A stretch of 64,000 bases of DNA from Camarhynchus parvulus (taxonomy: Eukaryota; Chordata; Aves; Passeriformes; Thraupidae): positions 29,426,352 to 29,490,351 of the forward strand of contig NC_044601.1 in assembly GCF_901933205.1 (NCBI RefSeq), in the 5' to 3' direction. Under the pieces are notes generated by a model. It ran no database searches, had not been told where the DNA came from, and saw only the letters and a list, made by a program, of their open reading frames with translations. Below, piece by piece: positions 23,239 to 36,639 of the stretch (positions are counted from its first letter, which is position 1; each line of letters opens with the position of its first letter). A program made the position numbers and the translations under genes.

Positions 23239-24013
23239 TGCTGCTGCGCGTGTCGCTGAGCCCGGCACGCCCACAAAAAGCGCGCCACAGCCTGGTTGGG
23301 CCAGCCACGTGGCCACTTCAGCCTTCGCTCCGAGCGGGGAGCGACTGAGGTGAACGGCTGGCTAGGGGAGCTCCTTCACGGCAGGGGTGAAGGACTGCGT
23401 CCCTCTGGAAGGCAGGGAAGCGGCAGGTAGCTAGCGAAAGCAGCAAGGACGAGGCAGAGAGGCAGCAGTTCGTCGCAGCAGGGAGGGTTTATTTAGGAGA
23501 GGAAAGTACGAGTCACGAGGGGAGACTGCAGCGAACTGCCCCAGATCCGCCCCCAGGGGCAAGCAGTTATAGATTTCCCGAAGGGAGGGAGCGCCACAGC
23601 AAACAAATCATATTACAGAACAGAATGATGAGCATGAGACAATAACAAATGAGAGAACAACATAGGAGGGACAACCCCGCCTGCACCAATCACCTCCTGC
23701 CCTGGATGGAAGTTTCTGGGGCTGAGGAGTGGGCAGGCAGGTGGGTTGCCAAAGTAACAGGGGAGGGGAAATCGAGATAATGAGAAAAACAAGGCGGGGA
23801 TTGTAGATGGACATGAAAATTGATACAAAAAGGCGGGAGTTACTATGGAAACCTGTGACGAACAGATAACTGCATGAGGGAGCAGGTGCAGGGAGTCTGG
23901 AGTCTGGGACAGAACCATCTGATGAAATACTGGAACCATTTTGAGTATCAAAACTACAACTTATAAAACAGACTGTAATACAACTTAGAACACCACCACC
24001 ACACACCACAACA
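23239..24013 (-). repeat. 5' LTR of element B
   Basis: Plus strand from about TGCTGCTGCGCG (next to the primer site) to CCACAACA at 24013, about 775 bp. On the minus strand it starts TGTTGTGGTG. An AAATAAA signal lies on the minus strand near 23489-23495. The inner boundary is uncertain by about four bases. Confidence 0.75.
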
Positions 24014-24019
24014 CCAGTC

Positions 24020-25120
24020 CATTGTAATTTTAACTGCTTGTGCTTAAACTAGATGTGAGTACCTGGAATTACCTGGTGCCCTGCTCCAAACGTCATCATT
24101 AGTCTTGCCATGGGAGACAACTTGCTTGATTTCTTTACACTGTTGTTCTACGGTCACTAAAACTGTGCAAGTCTTATAGACCAGTCTTACTGTAAAGTTA
24201 GCTCATATATCCCTGAGAGTTCCCAAATTGCTAGAGAAGTTTTTAAGGATTATCTAGTTATCTTGGCTAAAACTTTTAAGATCCTATGCATGTAAGTTTC
24301 TTATACTACTTTTTTAATTGCTAACAGAAGCAATCAGCACATTTATTTAACAGTTTCAAGGCATGGGTAGGTTAGTGCTATTAAGCCAAACTTGAATTTT
24401 TGAAACTGATAGGATACATGTAATTCTACAAGATACCTGCCAGCACTTGTTATGCTTATTATGCTATTGTTATGCTTGTTATGCTTATTATGCTGTTGTT
24501 TGTTATGACATTGCTTATTTTGACTAGGGTTCAAACCATTTGGTTACTAAACCTGGGAGAGGAGTTTGGAAAAAGTTACCAGAAACTGGTATTCAGTTTT
24601 TCTTGTACTATGTTCTAGGGTTCAATTGAATTAGAGGAAAAAGTACACATGATACACGAAAAGGGAAGATTGAAGGGGAGTAGTGATGTAAGTAGTTCTG
24701 CTGCTGGAAGGAAACTCCTTCAGGATGCGTATAAAGAATATATGAAGAATTCGATTCCTTTGGTGTGAACTTCCAATATCACAGGCTTGTGCACCCCAAG
24801 GACAAGGAACGTCAGTGTTAAAGCTTTCATTGTACAAAGCTACAGATGTAACCACCTTCTGACATTTGGCCAAATACCAGCTCTTCTGCATCAGAAATGC
24901 AAGAGATACCTGACACTTTCAAGAATAAGTCTTCTACAAACATGCCGTCTTAAAATAGCTCCATCAATATAATCAGTGAGAAATACATTTCAACAACAGT
25001 TGTGAGTCTTCTCCCAGGCCTGGATACACAATTCATTTTATTCTTCAGGGGACCATAAAAACATTACTTTGGCCACATACAGAACAGACCCATGAATGAA
25101 CACATGTAGGATCTCATTGG
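24020..25120. other. Non-coding DNA with a TTATGC-type minisatellite
   Basis: No gene is recognised. At about 24448-24512 the plus strand repeats TTATGCTTATTATGCT-like units. Confidence 0.5.
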
Positions 25121-25124
25121 GGAA

Positions 25125-25260
25125 TCACAGAGAATCACAGAATATTCTGAGTTGGAAGTGACCCACAAGGATCATTAAGTCCAATTCTTAAGTGAATGGC
25201 CCATCCATCATTTTAATCCACAATTAGCATGACATGCTATCCTCTTAAGGGTCCTTCTTA
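25125..25260 (-). repeat. CR1 LINE 3' end fragment
   Basis: Plus-strand AGAATCACAGAATATTCTGA followed by GTTGGAAGTGACCCACAAGG is the reverse complement of the typical avian CR1 3' terminus with its short octamer repeat. It extends to around AATGGCCCATCC before decaying. Confidence 0.8.
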
Positions 25261-28200
25261 CAATTTATTGATAATCTACAATAGCCTGGGATGTGATCCC
25301 TCCACAGAGCAAAATCATTCCAGCTTTTGCCACACACTCTGGAGAAAATATGTCAGTAAAATCTCAGAATTTAATGTAGGCTATTTTACAGAGAGATCCT
25401 GAAGATTATTCTGTGAACAAAGGCTTAATCACATGGGAAACTCAAAGTAAAGCCTTAGCACACTTATAGGACTTTGCGCAATGACTCCTCTCTTTAGCTG
25501 ACATGAACATTTAAAAGCTGCATGCATTCGGGGTCTGTCATAGCCAATTATCCTATCTTCACATTGGCCAGAAGCAGATGTCTATAAGAGCAGATCACGT
25601 ATGTAGGGCTCTTTCTCCAAATACAAGAATTTCAGCTCAGTGTTTTCCTGAAGCCAAAGGAACATAATTTATTAACAGATGGTGTTACCAGTCTTCGATA
25701 TATTTTTATTACATTAATTCACCCAGTTGTCCTTGGTAACCACAAAAACATTTAGCTTTGACAAGATCCTGGAGCAAGAAGCTATGCAACTTCATTAGAG
25801 ATTTATGCAGAATCATTTAATATTTTATTTTGGTGTTTGTTTCAGGAGTCCATCTGGTCTGCAAACCTTTCTGCTTTATGTAAAAACATATAGCAGACAA
25901 TAACAAAAAAAGTTGGTGCAACAATATGATCTACTAGGTCTATGTCATCATGTCACACCTGTTTCTCACATCTCTTACACAAATTTTTCCTTTACATTTT
26001 TGCAGCATTCCTCTGTTACCATCTTCAACTTTTCAGCAGTTTTAGAAGCACAGCTGCCTGAAGTACTGAAATACGAACTTCATCAAGTCTAACACAAATG
26101 ATAAACCTTCTCCTCGCATCTAACTTCTCACATCTGTGCACCAACATGAGATGTTTCAGATGAAAAATATTAGATCATTGTGTTCATGAGATGCAGCTAG
26201 TCCTCTGTGCTGTAACTATGGCCTTGGTGGCTTGTTCTAGAAATAAAATCACTGCATTTGGAAAGCTCTTTAGGTACATTCCCTTTCTATGTTCATTTTC
26301 TCTGGCAATCAAGCTCACTCCAATTTGGCAACATGTTCATAGCCTCTATTGCAAGTGACAACATCCGTGCATAGTCCTAATGAAAAGTCACACAAAATAG
26401 CAAGCCACCTTGATCAGAATCACATTCAAATGATCTTATCCTTCTGTAAACAAAAGGCATTGCCCTAACTACTCTGTGAGGACATGCGCTTTGTCATACA
26501 TCTTTCCACACTTTTTCCCTGATTTTCTTAGATTCCTGAGTAACATCCACCCTGACAAATCTACTTTTCCATGATACCACCTAATGTACTTCTTACATTT
26601 CATAATTTTTAGTTTGCACTGAAGTACTATGTCTTTCCTTTATTCTGTTCATTTTTTGCAGCTTTTGTCCTCCTTTTCCTTCTCTTCTGAATCAGAGTGC
26701 CACAGCTGAGCTCTTTACTGGCTGTAAAAGTTTTGACTGGAGCCAGCTATTGGAGGAATTCTGGAATAAAAGGCATTATATCAACATTGATTACATGTTG
26801 TACTTCATTAATCTGTTTTTTTGTCTGTATTGTACTTACCACAGGCAACCTTGTCATCTGGATCAATTCTGAGATGAGCATGTAGAACAGCATCACTTAT
26901 CTGATAAAATAGCTCATCTAGAAGATAAAAAGAGAGATATCACATTTCTTTCTTGTGATAAAAAAAAAAATTCTTAATAAAATGTAATTTCTGGTGATTT
27001 AGAGACTTCTGGTTTTTGCGCATCAGCCAAGAAGCAATTTTATCAACTTACATCTTGAAAGGTATGTCTTACCCTGTTGTCATTTCTTGCCTCAAGTCAG
27101 TTCTGACATTTTACTATCACCTGCAGAGGCCAGCAGCCTCCTTGGTGAGGGGACAATGAAAAATATCTGCAAAGGCATCTGAAATAATCAGGATAATTTC
27201 AAGAGAATGAAATACTCTTGCAGTAATTTTGGAAGAAGTATTTAAGCTAAGACCTTTCTTTTGCAACTGTGCATTCTTCTCCTCTTTTATTTTAAATGTT
27301 GTGTTGCATCTTCTGTGTGCATTACCTGTTTTCATCTGCATCTTGTAACTGTCAGACGTCTGCACTTCTGCAAGTGTTTATCCCTTCTGTACCTGCAGTG
27401 TGGACCTCTGAAATATCATGTGTCAATTTTTGTGGATGACAAGAGGAATTGTTATCCCTACAAAAGGGTACATTATATTGAAATCTGCTCCTGCAATTAT
27501 TCAATGCTATCTGGCTTGTTCAGAAAAGCTTCTGCAAACATTTTCTCAGGGCCAAGCATTGGCCCCTCACCATGTTTTAGTTACATTTCTGAAGTGCTGG
27601 TCTTTCTGTTTTGGGAAAAAAACACTGGAGAAAAAAGGTTTTACCCATAACATCTTTAGCACCTATGACCTATTTTCCACATGAGACCTGAGTATATCAA
27701 ATGCATTTGGTTTGTTAAAAGTTAATTAACAATTTAGGGGACAAATTTGGGTTGTCTCATCAGGATGACTGAACCAGTACAAGCAATCCATGTTGTTACT
27801 TCAAAACTACAAGTTGAGAGAGGTAGCATATCTGCAAAACCAACATGGGCTATATGAATTAATTTTCACCCACCATCATTACAAAAAAAAAAAGCCATCC
27901 AAAATATATTCAGCCACACAGGCACACAGGTGGATCTACAGCTGGCTCGCTGTATTAGTGAGTCAGATGCCCACATAGTTTGTAATGGTCTATATTATTA
28001 TACATGTAATTGCCAATTGCATGTCTTGAGGGCCTACAGAGAAAATTAATGAAGAGGCACAACTGAATGTCCACTTTAAATTACTTATTTACTTTTACAG
28101 ATAATCTGGCCCACAAATATCAGGATGAAATTATAAATCAAGAGTAGATTCTGTATTCCAAAAGATCTGTAATTCAATTCAGGGTTTAAGTATAAATAGA

Positions 28201-31200
28201 AGTTTAGTATGAGAACTGTAATTATCTTTCATCACAATCTAAAAGCAAGGAAAAGGCAGAAATGTTAGCAGGTAGTTTTGATGAAGCATTTTGCCATCCA
28301 TACCACCACACTCAAATACAAATTATAACCAGAAGCAAAGCCTGAGTGCTAAAAATAAATGAGGTTCTTTTATTCACATAGGCTACAGTGGTCTCAACAT
28401 CTTCATGAGATTTCCTTATGGAAGTGCACAGGTTGCTTCTTCACTAACCTAATTTTCACAACATGAATCAGCAATTTCTGTACTTTTTACATTTTATTTC
28501 TAGCATTTTTCCCAAGAAAATTAAAGGTAAGCATGTAACTGCATTTCTTAAACATTTCTTAAACATTTGCAAGGTAAATCCAACAATTTAGATGCTTGGA
28601 AATCAACAAAACAAAAATCCCACAATCTTGATAGCTGTAAATCCTGTCTTCAGCTCTTTGTGCTGCAAAATTTCCCACCTTAAGCATTATCTTCCTGGAA
28701 TTTATTGCTACTCAAAGGTTAAGAATTCTGATCAGTTCCTTTCACCTTCACTGATAAAAATGCTTCACTGCTTGAAGACACAAGGACATAAGATGAAAAG
28801 CAGAAACAACATGTAGTCATAATTTCAGACCCAGAAGTCATTTGAGCAACCAAGCATAAAATCAGGAATGCCACGTCATCTGGCCAGGTTAATACCCTGA
28901 GGTAAGCTGAGTCCTGAAGACTGAGAAACTCATTCCCACCAAAGGGTGCAAGGCTGAAGCAGAAATGGCATAACCTTTAACCACTAGTAAGTTTTATTGC
29001 CCGTGTGCACCATTACAACATGCAGTGCGCTGTTTTACAGCAAATGAGGGCTAGCTCAAGATATGGTGCCATGTGCTGCAGAGGTCTCAGAGCTGGGAAG
29101 CTGTTCATTAGGGGCAGGGCAGACCAGCTAGTATAGCTGGTCTCACATTGTACCATTCCCCTGTAATGAGTAAGAATATGGATACACAAGAAAAAGTCAC
29201 CACAAACCTTTAGTGTTTGATACCACTCTCTGTTTATCACTTTTTTTTTTTTTCATTTCTTCTATTATGGAAAAAGTAAGACGTTATGTTAGTTTTACTC
29301 CTAACATTAAAATGCTCAATTTGAAAGCACTACCTTTACTATAAATTTGAGTCATTACCATGTGTCTTGGAGGCCCAAACTTCCTCCAGTGACTCAGTTA
29401 CCACAGCGTCTAGATAAATATCATTACAAACAAAGCTGCATGACAGATAGCTGAATTTAGTGAGCAACAAGAGTTCAAGACCTGGAAAATATAATGGTTT
29501 TATATATCCTAAACTTGTTGTAAACTTCTGTTACCAAAAACATGACAAATAGACATATGCAGTATTATAACAGTATCTGGAATGCAGCTCTGATGTGAAT
29601 TAATGCTTAATATTCCAAACATTCCAGAGAATCAAAGTTCAAAGATCACCTATAATATACTTGTGCATAAAGTGTTTTTTTTATTAAGTGATTTTTTTCA
29701 TTACAGAATAAATAAAATGAAATTGCAACACTAGTACACATGGCAGCTCCTCTTCTACCTGTAGACTGATCCATGCTTTTCTTGAGCAAAAGTTTACAGT
29801 TACCTATGTCAGATTGTATTGCATGCTAAACAAATAAGACCAATTCTAGTCAAGCAAACAAAGACACTAATCCAAAGTCTATTCAAAATAATTAATTTCT
29901 TTTTTCCTTTCTTCACTGGGGGAGATATCACTGAACTTTCATCAGATAGCATTCCTCTCTGTGAGCATCAATAAAAGCAAGAATACAGTCAGCATTCCAG
30001 AATGTCCTTCAGCAACAGATTCTTTGATCAAAATAGAGACGGTTTTTTTTTTTTTTTTTTTTTGACATGTTTTGATATCTTTAGCAGGCCTGCAAGTGAG
30101 AAAGAACTAAAGCGACTGGACTACAGAAGAAACACAGGCAGAAGGTGAAGTGGAAAGGTTAATGTCTTAATGCAATCAGCTGATGTCATTGCTCCTCCTG
30201 TTTATTCCCCAAAGGTTCAACAGGCAAGACTCATCTTACCTATTGTAAGGTGGCTTTTGCAGTGTACTGCTACAGAGACTTCTTTCCTAAGACTTCGGTG
30301 TGGGTAAGCTCCTAAACTGTGCAGAAGTGTATCATTATGAAAGAAATGTGAACATAGGTAATCCAAAGCTCAGTGCTCTTGCAGATTTCCCTGAACCTCC
30401 ATTCTTACTCCTTATTCTAAGTACTAACTAAAGAGCATTTTAAGATATTAACACAGAACACAGATTTTATTTGAATTTGTAGGGATAAATAATGTTTTCA
30501 ACTAGGCATTATATCAATACTTTTTAATCAGCTGCAGTAGTGAACTGCGCAGAAATGTTTTCACCCACCATCTTTATGTGAGAACAAATGTTCAATACAA
30601 CTCCAGGCGGAGGAACTTCTCTCTCCTTCCACAATACTGTGGCTAAGTCAGCAGCTGTAGTGGAACAAAACAGCACTCTGTAGAAACAGGGATGAAGATG
30701 ATGGGTTCATTACAAGTTCATTACCTTGAATTCTGAAACTGAAAGTTATACCCTAGCTGAATAAATTTTTGATTTGTTAATGGTCAGGCTCTCACAATTA
30801 ATTTTAAAGACTCATACTTTTTGTCTCAATGGACAAACACTATTAGGAAGCAGATAGACTCAAGCATCCAAACTAAGCAAAGAAGTGCTGTCCATTTGGA
30901 AGCACTTTTTCTCTTTGGCTTGTTTCACAGGGCAACACTGAAGCACCTGAATCCAGCAGTGTCAAAAAGCTGCCTAAGAACAACAACAGTTGTGTCTGGT
31001 CTTAAAAAACTTGTCCTGAGCATCTGAGCTTCTGAGCAGCTCTACACTGCTGCTATATATCATGGTGAGCTCAGCTTCTCTAAATCGTTTGTCACTTCTG
31101 AAAATGATGCTCCAAAACCTAAGCATATTAAACAGTAGCACTGACAACAGAAGGATTTACAACTGTCCATCACAAGTAAACTACATTTTTTACCAAACAA

Positions 31201-32020
31201 CCAGTAAGACACCATCTCACAAGAGATGTGTGTTTATTCTGAAGTCTTCAATGCTAGGAAGAGGCACAACTTCACTTCAGGAGACTTCCCAGTCGTGCGG
31301 TACTTGAGGTAATAAAATCAGTAATGAAGGCAGATCACTTGAACAAATGAAAACAAACAAAGCCAACCCTCAAAAAAATAAAGTAAAATGATATCTGAGC
31401 TGCAATGATTGGAGAAGGTACAGTCTGTGGCAACGCAACTGATAGCTAGTGTGCTGCACCAGGCCAGTCACTAACAGGGAAAACCGCCCCTCTGGAAAGT
31501 GATATGTGAAGAGGACTTAGTTAGAAAAAGACCATCTTCACCTTTTTTGGTTTTGTCTTGCCTTTTTTTTTCTTTAAATCCTAGAAACAAAAGTTTTCAG
31601 CACATAACAATAAAAAACAGAGATTTTCTAGAGAACAATGATTGCTTAAGTGTTTGGGGGAAGTGCAATAAAGAGGAAGACTTTAAACTGTGTTAATAAC
31701 TATCACAAATAGCCCTGTGAAATCTACTAGCTATTTCATTGCCTTTGTTTAACTTCAGAATTTATTATGGTACAGTAGAAAATTATACTAGCTATACAGA
31801 GATTTGTGTGCCTGGAAATATTTCAATTCTGTGTAATAATTATATGGTGAGCTCAAGTTACATCTTGACACAAAATACTTCATAGAAAGCATGGGAAAAC
31901 ATTCAAATGAATGATTTCAGTCTCCTCCATCAGGAATTCATGTTATGCTGCATTCTAAAATACTTGTGCTTTACATTGTTCCATGTGAAGAGGTGATGGA
32001 ATCCTGAAGGATACCTCTAT
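25261..32020. other. Non-coding AT-rich DNA
   Basis: I see no exon or RNA gene. A poly-T run lies near 30041-30064. Open frames at 27261-27650 and elsewhere are short and match nothing that I know. Confidence 0.5.
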
Positions 32021-32027
32021 CCAAATG

Positions 32028-33260
32028 GATGATAAGAAGATGATCAGGAGTATTTAGGATGGATTCACTAAAGGAATATCATGCTTGATCAACCTGATTG
32101 CCTCCTACAATGGGACAACTACCTGGATGGATGAGAGCAGTGGATATTTTCTACCGTGACTTCAGCAAGGATTTCAATACTCTCTGATGTGCTCATAAGT
32201 AAGCTCAGGAAATGGAAGCTGGATGGATGAATAGTGAAATGGATGGAGATCTGGCTGAATGGCAGATCCCAGAGGGTTTTTAATCGGTGGCACAGGGTCT
32301 GGTTGGAAGCAGGTCACTGGGGGTGTCCCCCAAGGTTCCATGCTGGGCCCAGTGGCTCTTAGCTTGTTCAATTGGATGAAAGGGCAGATGCTTCCTTAGC
32401 AAGTTCACTGATGTCACAAAGTTCACAGGAGTGGCCAATATCCCAGCAGGCAGTGCAGCCCTTCAGAAGGACCTCAACAAGCTGGAGGAATCAGCAGAGA
32501 GGAGCTGTCCAAAGTTCAACAAAAGCAGGTGCAGGGTCCTGGGAAGGAACAACCCCAGGCACCAGCACAGGCTGGGGGTGACCTGCTGGAGAGCAGCTCT
32601 GTGGAGAAGGACCTGAGGGTCCTGGTGGACAACAAGCTGTCAATGAGCCAGCAGTGTGTCCTGGGGGCCAAGAAGGCCAGCAGGATCCTGGAGTGCATTA
32701 GGGAGAGCATTGCGAGCAGGTTGAGGGAGGTGATCCTGTCCTTCTGCTCAGCCCTGGTAAGGCCCATCTGGAGTGCTGTGTCCAGTTCTGGGCTCTTCAG
32801 GAGGAGAGACACATGGAGCTCCTGGAGAAGGTTGTGTGGAGAGTGACAGAGATGTTGAGAAGACTGGAGCATCTCTCTTAAAAGGAAAGGTTGAGCCTGT
32901 TCAGCCTGGAGAAGTGAAGATTGAGATGTGATCTTAGCATTGCATAGAAATATCTGAAGGGAGAGTGTCAGAGGAGGAATCCAGGCTCTTGGTATTGAGC
33001 AATAGGACAAGATGCAATGGGCAGAAACTGATGCACAGGAAGTTCCACTTGAACATGAGCAAGAATTTTGCTACTGTGCAAGTAACTGTGCACTGGAACA
33101 GGTTGTCCAGAGACATTGTGGAGTCTCTCTCTCTGGAGAAATTAATTAGCCATATGGACACAATGCTAAGTAATATACTCTAGGGGACCCTGCTGGAGCA
33201 GAGAGGTTAGACTAGGTACCTTCCAGTGATCCCTTCCAACCTTACCTATTCTGTGATTGT
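32028..33260 (+). repeat. CR1 LINE, 3' part of the reverse-transcriptase ORF
   Basis: The plus strand carries the C-terminal half of CR1 ORF2, broken by stops and shifts. Recognisable pieces include the DFSK segment near 32158, GVPQGSMLGP near 32315, LVDNKLSMSQQC near 32617 and the EKRR-like region near 32910. It ends with CTATTCTGTGATTGTA at about 33258. CR1 is the dominant bird retrotransposon and is typically 5'-truncated, as here. Confidence 0.85.
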
Positions 33261-33688
33261 ATCTTACAAAATATTCTCATTCAACAAATACTCCTTAATA
33301 GGGTATACTGCAATTCCAACCTTCAATGTAAAAGGAAAAAAAATACATACAAAGAAAAGTAAATTTTTCTGAGTGCTGCGTCAAGATTATAGAAATATAG
33401 CAGAAAATAAACCCTCTGGCATTCCAACTGGTCCTGGGAGATCAGAGGGGCTGGGTGCATCTGGGCTTAATTTCTGATTGTAAACAACGAGGCATTGTAA
33501 GCCTGGTCATGTTCAGTACAGGTCCAGGTGCAGAGCTAGCCTGGGTTACACCAGAAACCTGGCCACATTAGCGGTGCCAGGTTCATGAATAGTGTGGTTC
33601 ATGAATTCAATGCTGGAAGTTTGGTTGAGGTCATAAAGAACTTTCACAAACATAGATGAACCAATAGTGTGGTTTATAGAAACAATGG

Positions 33689-34152
33689 TGTCCTGGTTCC
33701 AGCCCAGATCAGCAGGAGGGGGGCATGGCCAAGAATCATGTTTTTTGGTACCACCTTATGTCACTGCCTGCATTGGGGAAAAGGGACTTTCTCACTTCCA
33801 GGGAAAAAGGCATCTGTTTTGGGAGGAACAAAAAGAACGGCGATGTGGGGAACCTGTCACGCATTGTTCATTCTCCTAGTTCACGGTGAGCATTTTAGCA
33901 TTCAAATTATTCTCTTTTCTTTATACTTTTGCTTTTACTATTTTTGCTGTGAGTGTTCATTGTCCTACCTTATCTCATTGCTGTTTCCAGCAAATTAGTC
34001 TTATCTCAACCCAATATTCACCTTTTGTGCCTTCAATTCTCAACTCCATTCCCAGAGGGGGAAAAGGGAGGGGAAGCCAAGCAAACTGCATGTGGTTAGG
34101 AAGAGTCTGGGGGGGAAACTGAGTTGGGGAATACCATTTCTAGACCACAACA
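33689..34152 (+). mobile_element. Solo LTR, ERVL-type
   Basis: Starts TGTCCTGGTTCCAGC and ends GACCACAACA, the usual end pattern of a common bird LTR. The interior has a T-rich section (near 33900-33960) followed by TTATCTCAACCCA, also typical. No clear target duplication: flanks are AATGG and AACAG. The plus orientation is inferred from the end pattern. Confidence 0.6.
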
Positions 34153-34879
34153 AACAGGTTGTAGATTCCTGTTAGATTGCTGGGGATAAAGGCAGTAGAC
34201 CTGGAAAATATAAGTGTATAGGGTATGTACAAGTGTTCCAGGTACTCCTGGATGCATGCTCTGATACAGCTGGAGGCAGATATCTTACCAAAGAGGTGTT
34301 CTTCTTGGGAAGAACAGCCAGTCCATAGACTGGTCAGCATGGTAGGGGATTTCAAATGCCCGTTTTCACTTTTGGGAGAAGTGGGGGTGAGACTGTAGTC
34401 AAGTATCCTGTTGCTTTTTTCTTAAATGGTGGGGGAGGGCAGACACTTAATATATAAATGAAGGACATTAAGAATTACAAAGAGAAAAACTGTGGGGTTT
34501 AAGCTAAATGGAACAGAACCAGTAGTATCACTCCTTCTTCCACTGCTGATTGCAGTGATAATGGTCATCCAGCAATAAAAGTCATCCAGTCTCTGCCTGG
34601 TGACCTATTGCTCCCATCAGGTGGCTATCATGCCCACATAATCCCTTCACTGAATATCTCCCATCATATCTCATGGTTTTAGGCCTCATTCCTACATTCT
34701 TTGTGCCATGGCTGCAGTCACACCTTCAACTCAGTGCCTCCATCACACCTGTGCATAATCAATTTTTTGGGGTATCCCTATAGGGCAACTCCTTATTCCT
34801 CTGCTGAACACCTTCCATTTTCATCCATCTAGATGTTATGTGTAGCTGATGGATCATTACACGTGATTTTACATACCTG

Positions 34880-35280
34880 TGTTTTGCGGAGATAGCCAAA
34901 AACTCCATAACTTTGTGAAAGTTGTAAAGCTGGTATGTTTATTACAGTGCTGGATGCATGTGGAGATTACTCTCTTTAAAAGACATGCGCACTTCTGGGA
35001 ACTTCACGTCCCTTTTTATCCCCCTCTCAGATACATATGTGTACAATTTCACAATAGGTTCATACATATTCATTTTTACAAATTTCGTGTGACATTTGCC
35101 ACTAGTTCTTCTTTATCAGAAAGAATTCCTAGGTCAGGTTGACTTGCTCTCACAGCAGTCTCTGTCTCTCTTTATCACTCTCTGTCTCCCCCCCCCTGTT
35201 ATCTCTGTCCTTCATTGAAGCAGTTTCTCTGAGCCTAGGCTTTGCAGTCAGGCTACACAGCTATGTTTTCTAACCACAGA
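34880..35280 (-). mobile_element. Probable LTR fragment (ERVK-type)
   Basis: The stretch from TGTTTTGCGGAGATAGCC through CTGGATGCATGTGG, CACTTCTGGGAACTTCA and TCTCTGTCTCTCTTTATC to TTTCTAACCACAG matches a passerine LTR type that I recognise. AATAAAC lies on the minus strand near 34938. Ends are not sharply defined and no target duplication was found. Confidence 0.5.
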
Positions 35281-35779
35281 CTCAAAGATGTATATTTCAC
35301 CTAAATCAAAATAGATTTCTACTCTAGAGAATTTCTACTCTGTCTCACCTGGCTATTATTAAAGTAAAGCAGTCAATATTTAAAGAACCACAGGATGAAA
35401 CAGTCTACTAAAATTTTCCACAGCAGTGAGTGACCATTTGAAAAGGGTGTCCCATCACTGATGCTCTCCATCCTTCTTCACCCATTCCAAGACACCTTGT
35501 ATTTCAACTGTATTATGATGGACAGTGATCAGAGCCTTTTATCCATTTTCACAGGTCTGTTTTGACAGTTGTTGTAAATCACCATGTCATAACAACTGTG
35601 ACATGTGACAGGACCTGGATAATTAAGGACACAATTCTAACAAAAATACAAGCATGAATATTCAAGTGATTAATTTTATCTCTGGCGATATTATCTACAA
35701 ATGCATGATCACAAAGGGTTCACACAGAAATACTTTCACACAGAAATTCTTTTCCAATATGTCCAAATATAGTATCAGA

Positions 35780-36130
35780 AGTTGTCATGGATATCCATCA
35801 GGACTTTGAGCCATTGACCATGCAGAAGGTAGCGGTCAATGTCTCAGAGTCCTGATGGACATTAGTGACAAGTGGTGTCCCTCTGGGGTCCATACTGGGA
35901 CCAGTGTTATCCAATATCTTCATTTGTGATACAGATGAAGGGATTGTGTGCACTCTCACCAAATTGGCAGGTCATACCCAGCTGAGTGATGTGGTTGACA
36001 CACCTGGAAGTCTTCCAGGGGGACTTGGACAGGCTGGAGAAGTGGGCCCATGGGAATCTTGTGAGGTTTAACAAGTGCAAGGTGCTCCATCTGGATCAGG
36101 ACTATTGTGGTGGATGAGAAGCTTGCCATG
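35780..36130 (+). repeat. CR1 LINE fragment running into the assembly gap
   Basis: Plus-strand CR1 ORF2 sequence with [16 protein letters not shown] near 35871 and the following D.GIVCTLTK segment. It stops at the run of N, so its 3' end is hidden or lost. Confidence 0.8.
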
Positions 36131-36630
36131 NNNNNNNNNNNNNNNNNNNNNNNNNNNNNNNNNNNNNNNNNNNNNNNNNNNNNNNNNNNNNNNNNNNNNN
36201 NNNNNNNNNNNNNNNNNNNNNNNNNNNNNNNNNNNNNNNNNNNNNNNNNNNNNNNNNNNNNNNNNNNNNNNNNNNNNNNNNNNNNNNNNNNNNNNNNNNN
36301 NNNNNNNNNNNNNNNNNNNNNNNNNNNNNNNNNNNNNNNNNNNNNNNNNNNNNNNNNNNNNNNNNNNNNNNNNNNNNNNNNNNNNNNNNNNNNNNNNNNN
36401 NNNNNNNNNNNNNNNNNNNNNNNNNNNNNNNNNNNNNNNNNNNNNNNNNNNNNNNNNNNNNNNNNNNNNNNNNNNNNNNNNNNNNNNNNNNNNNNNNNNN
36501 NNNNNNNNNNNNNNNNNNNNNNNNNNNNNNNNNNNNNNNNNNNNNNNNNNNNNNNNNNNNNNNNNNNNNNNNNNNNNNNNNNNNNNNNNNNNNNNNNNNN
36601 NNNNNNNNNNNNNNNNNNNNNNNNNNNNNN
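36131..36630. other. Assembly gap, 500 N
   Basis: Exactly 500 unknown bases, which suggests a standard-size placeholder rather than a measured length. The left flank is CR1; the right flank is a different repeat. Confidence 0.99.
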
Positions 36631-36639
36631 TCCTGACAG

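Larger units (their letters stand above)
19674..24013 (-). mobile_element. Endogenous retrovirus B, LTR-to-LTR insertion with gag remnant only
   Basis: The 4.34-kb unit has TG...CA ends and an exact 6-base flank CCAGTC on both sides (19668-19673 and 24014-24019). On the minus strand the order is 5' LTR (right), tRNA-Lys primer site, GC-rich leader, gag start at 22321, decayed downstream interior, polypurine tract and 3' LTR (left). The 6-base duplication and the tRNA-Lys site fit betaretrovirus-like (ERVK) elements. No pol or env motif is visible. The two LTRs are much more divergent than those of element A. Confidence 0.85.

Noticed and set aside
22623..23259. Arg/Ala-rich open frames in both strands
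   Set aside because: They come from the CGG/CCG repeats of the retroviral leader; all frames stay open because of composition.
24440..24520. Possible CRISPR-like or regulatory array
   Set aside because: Short imperfect TTATGC units without spacers; a simple minisatellite in a vertebrate genome.
33684..34157. Target duplication around the LTR at 33689-34152
   Set aside because: Flanks AATGG and AACAG do not match; a shifted boundary gives at most 4 of 5 bases.
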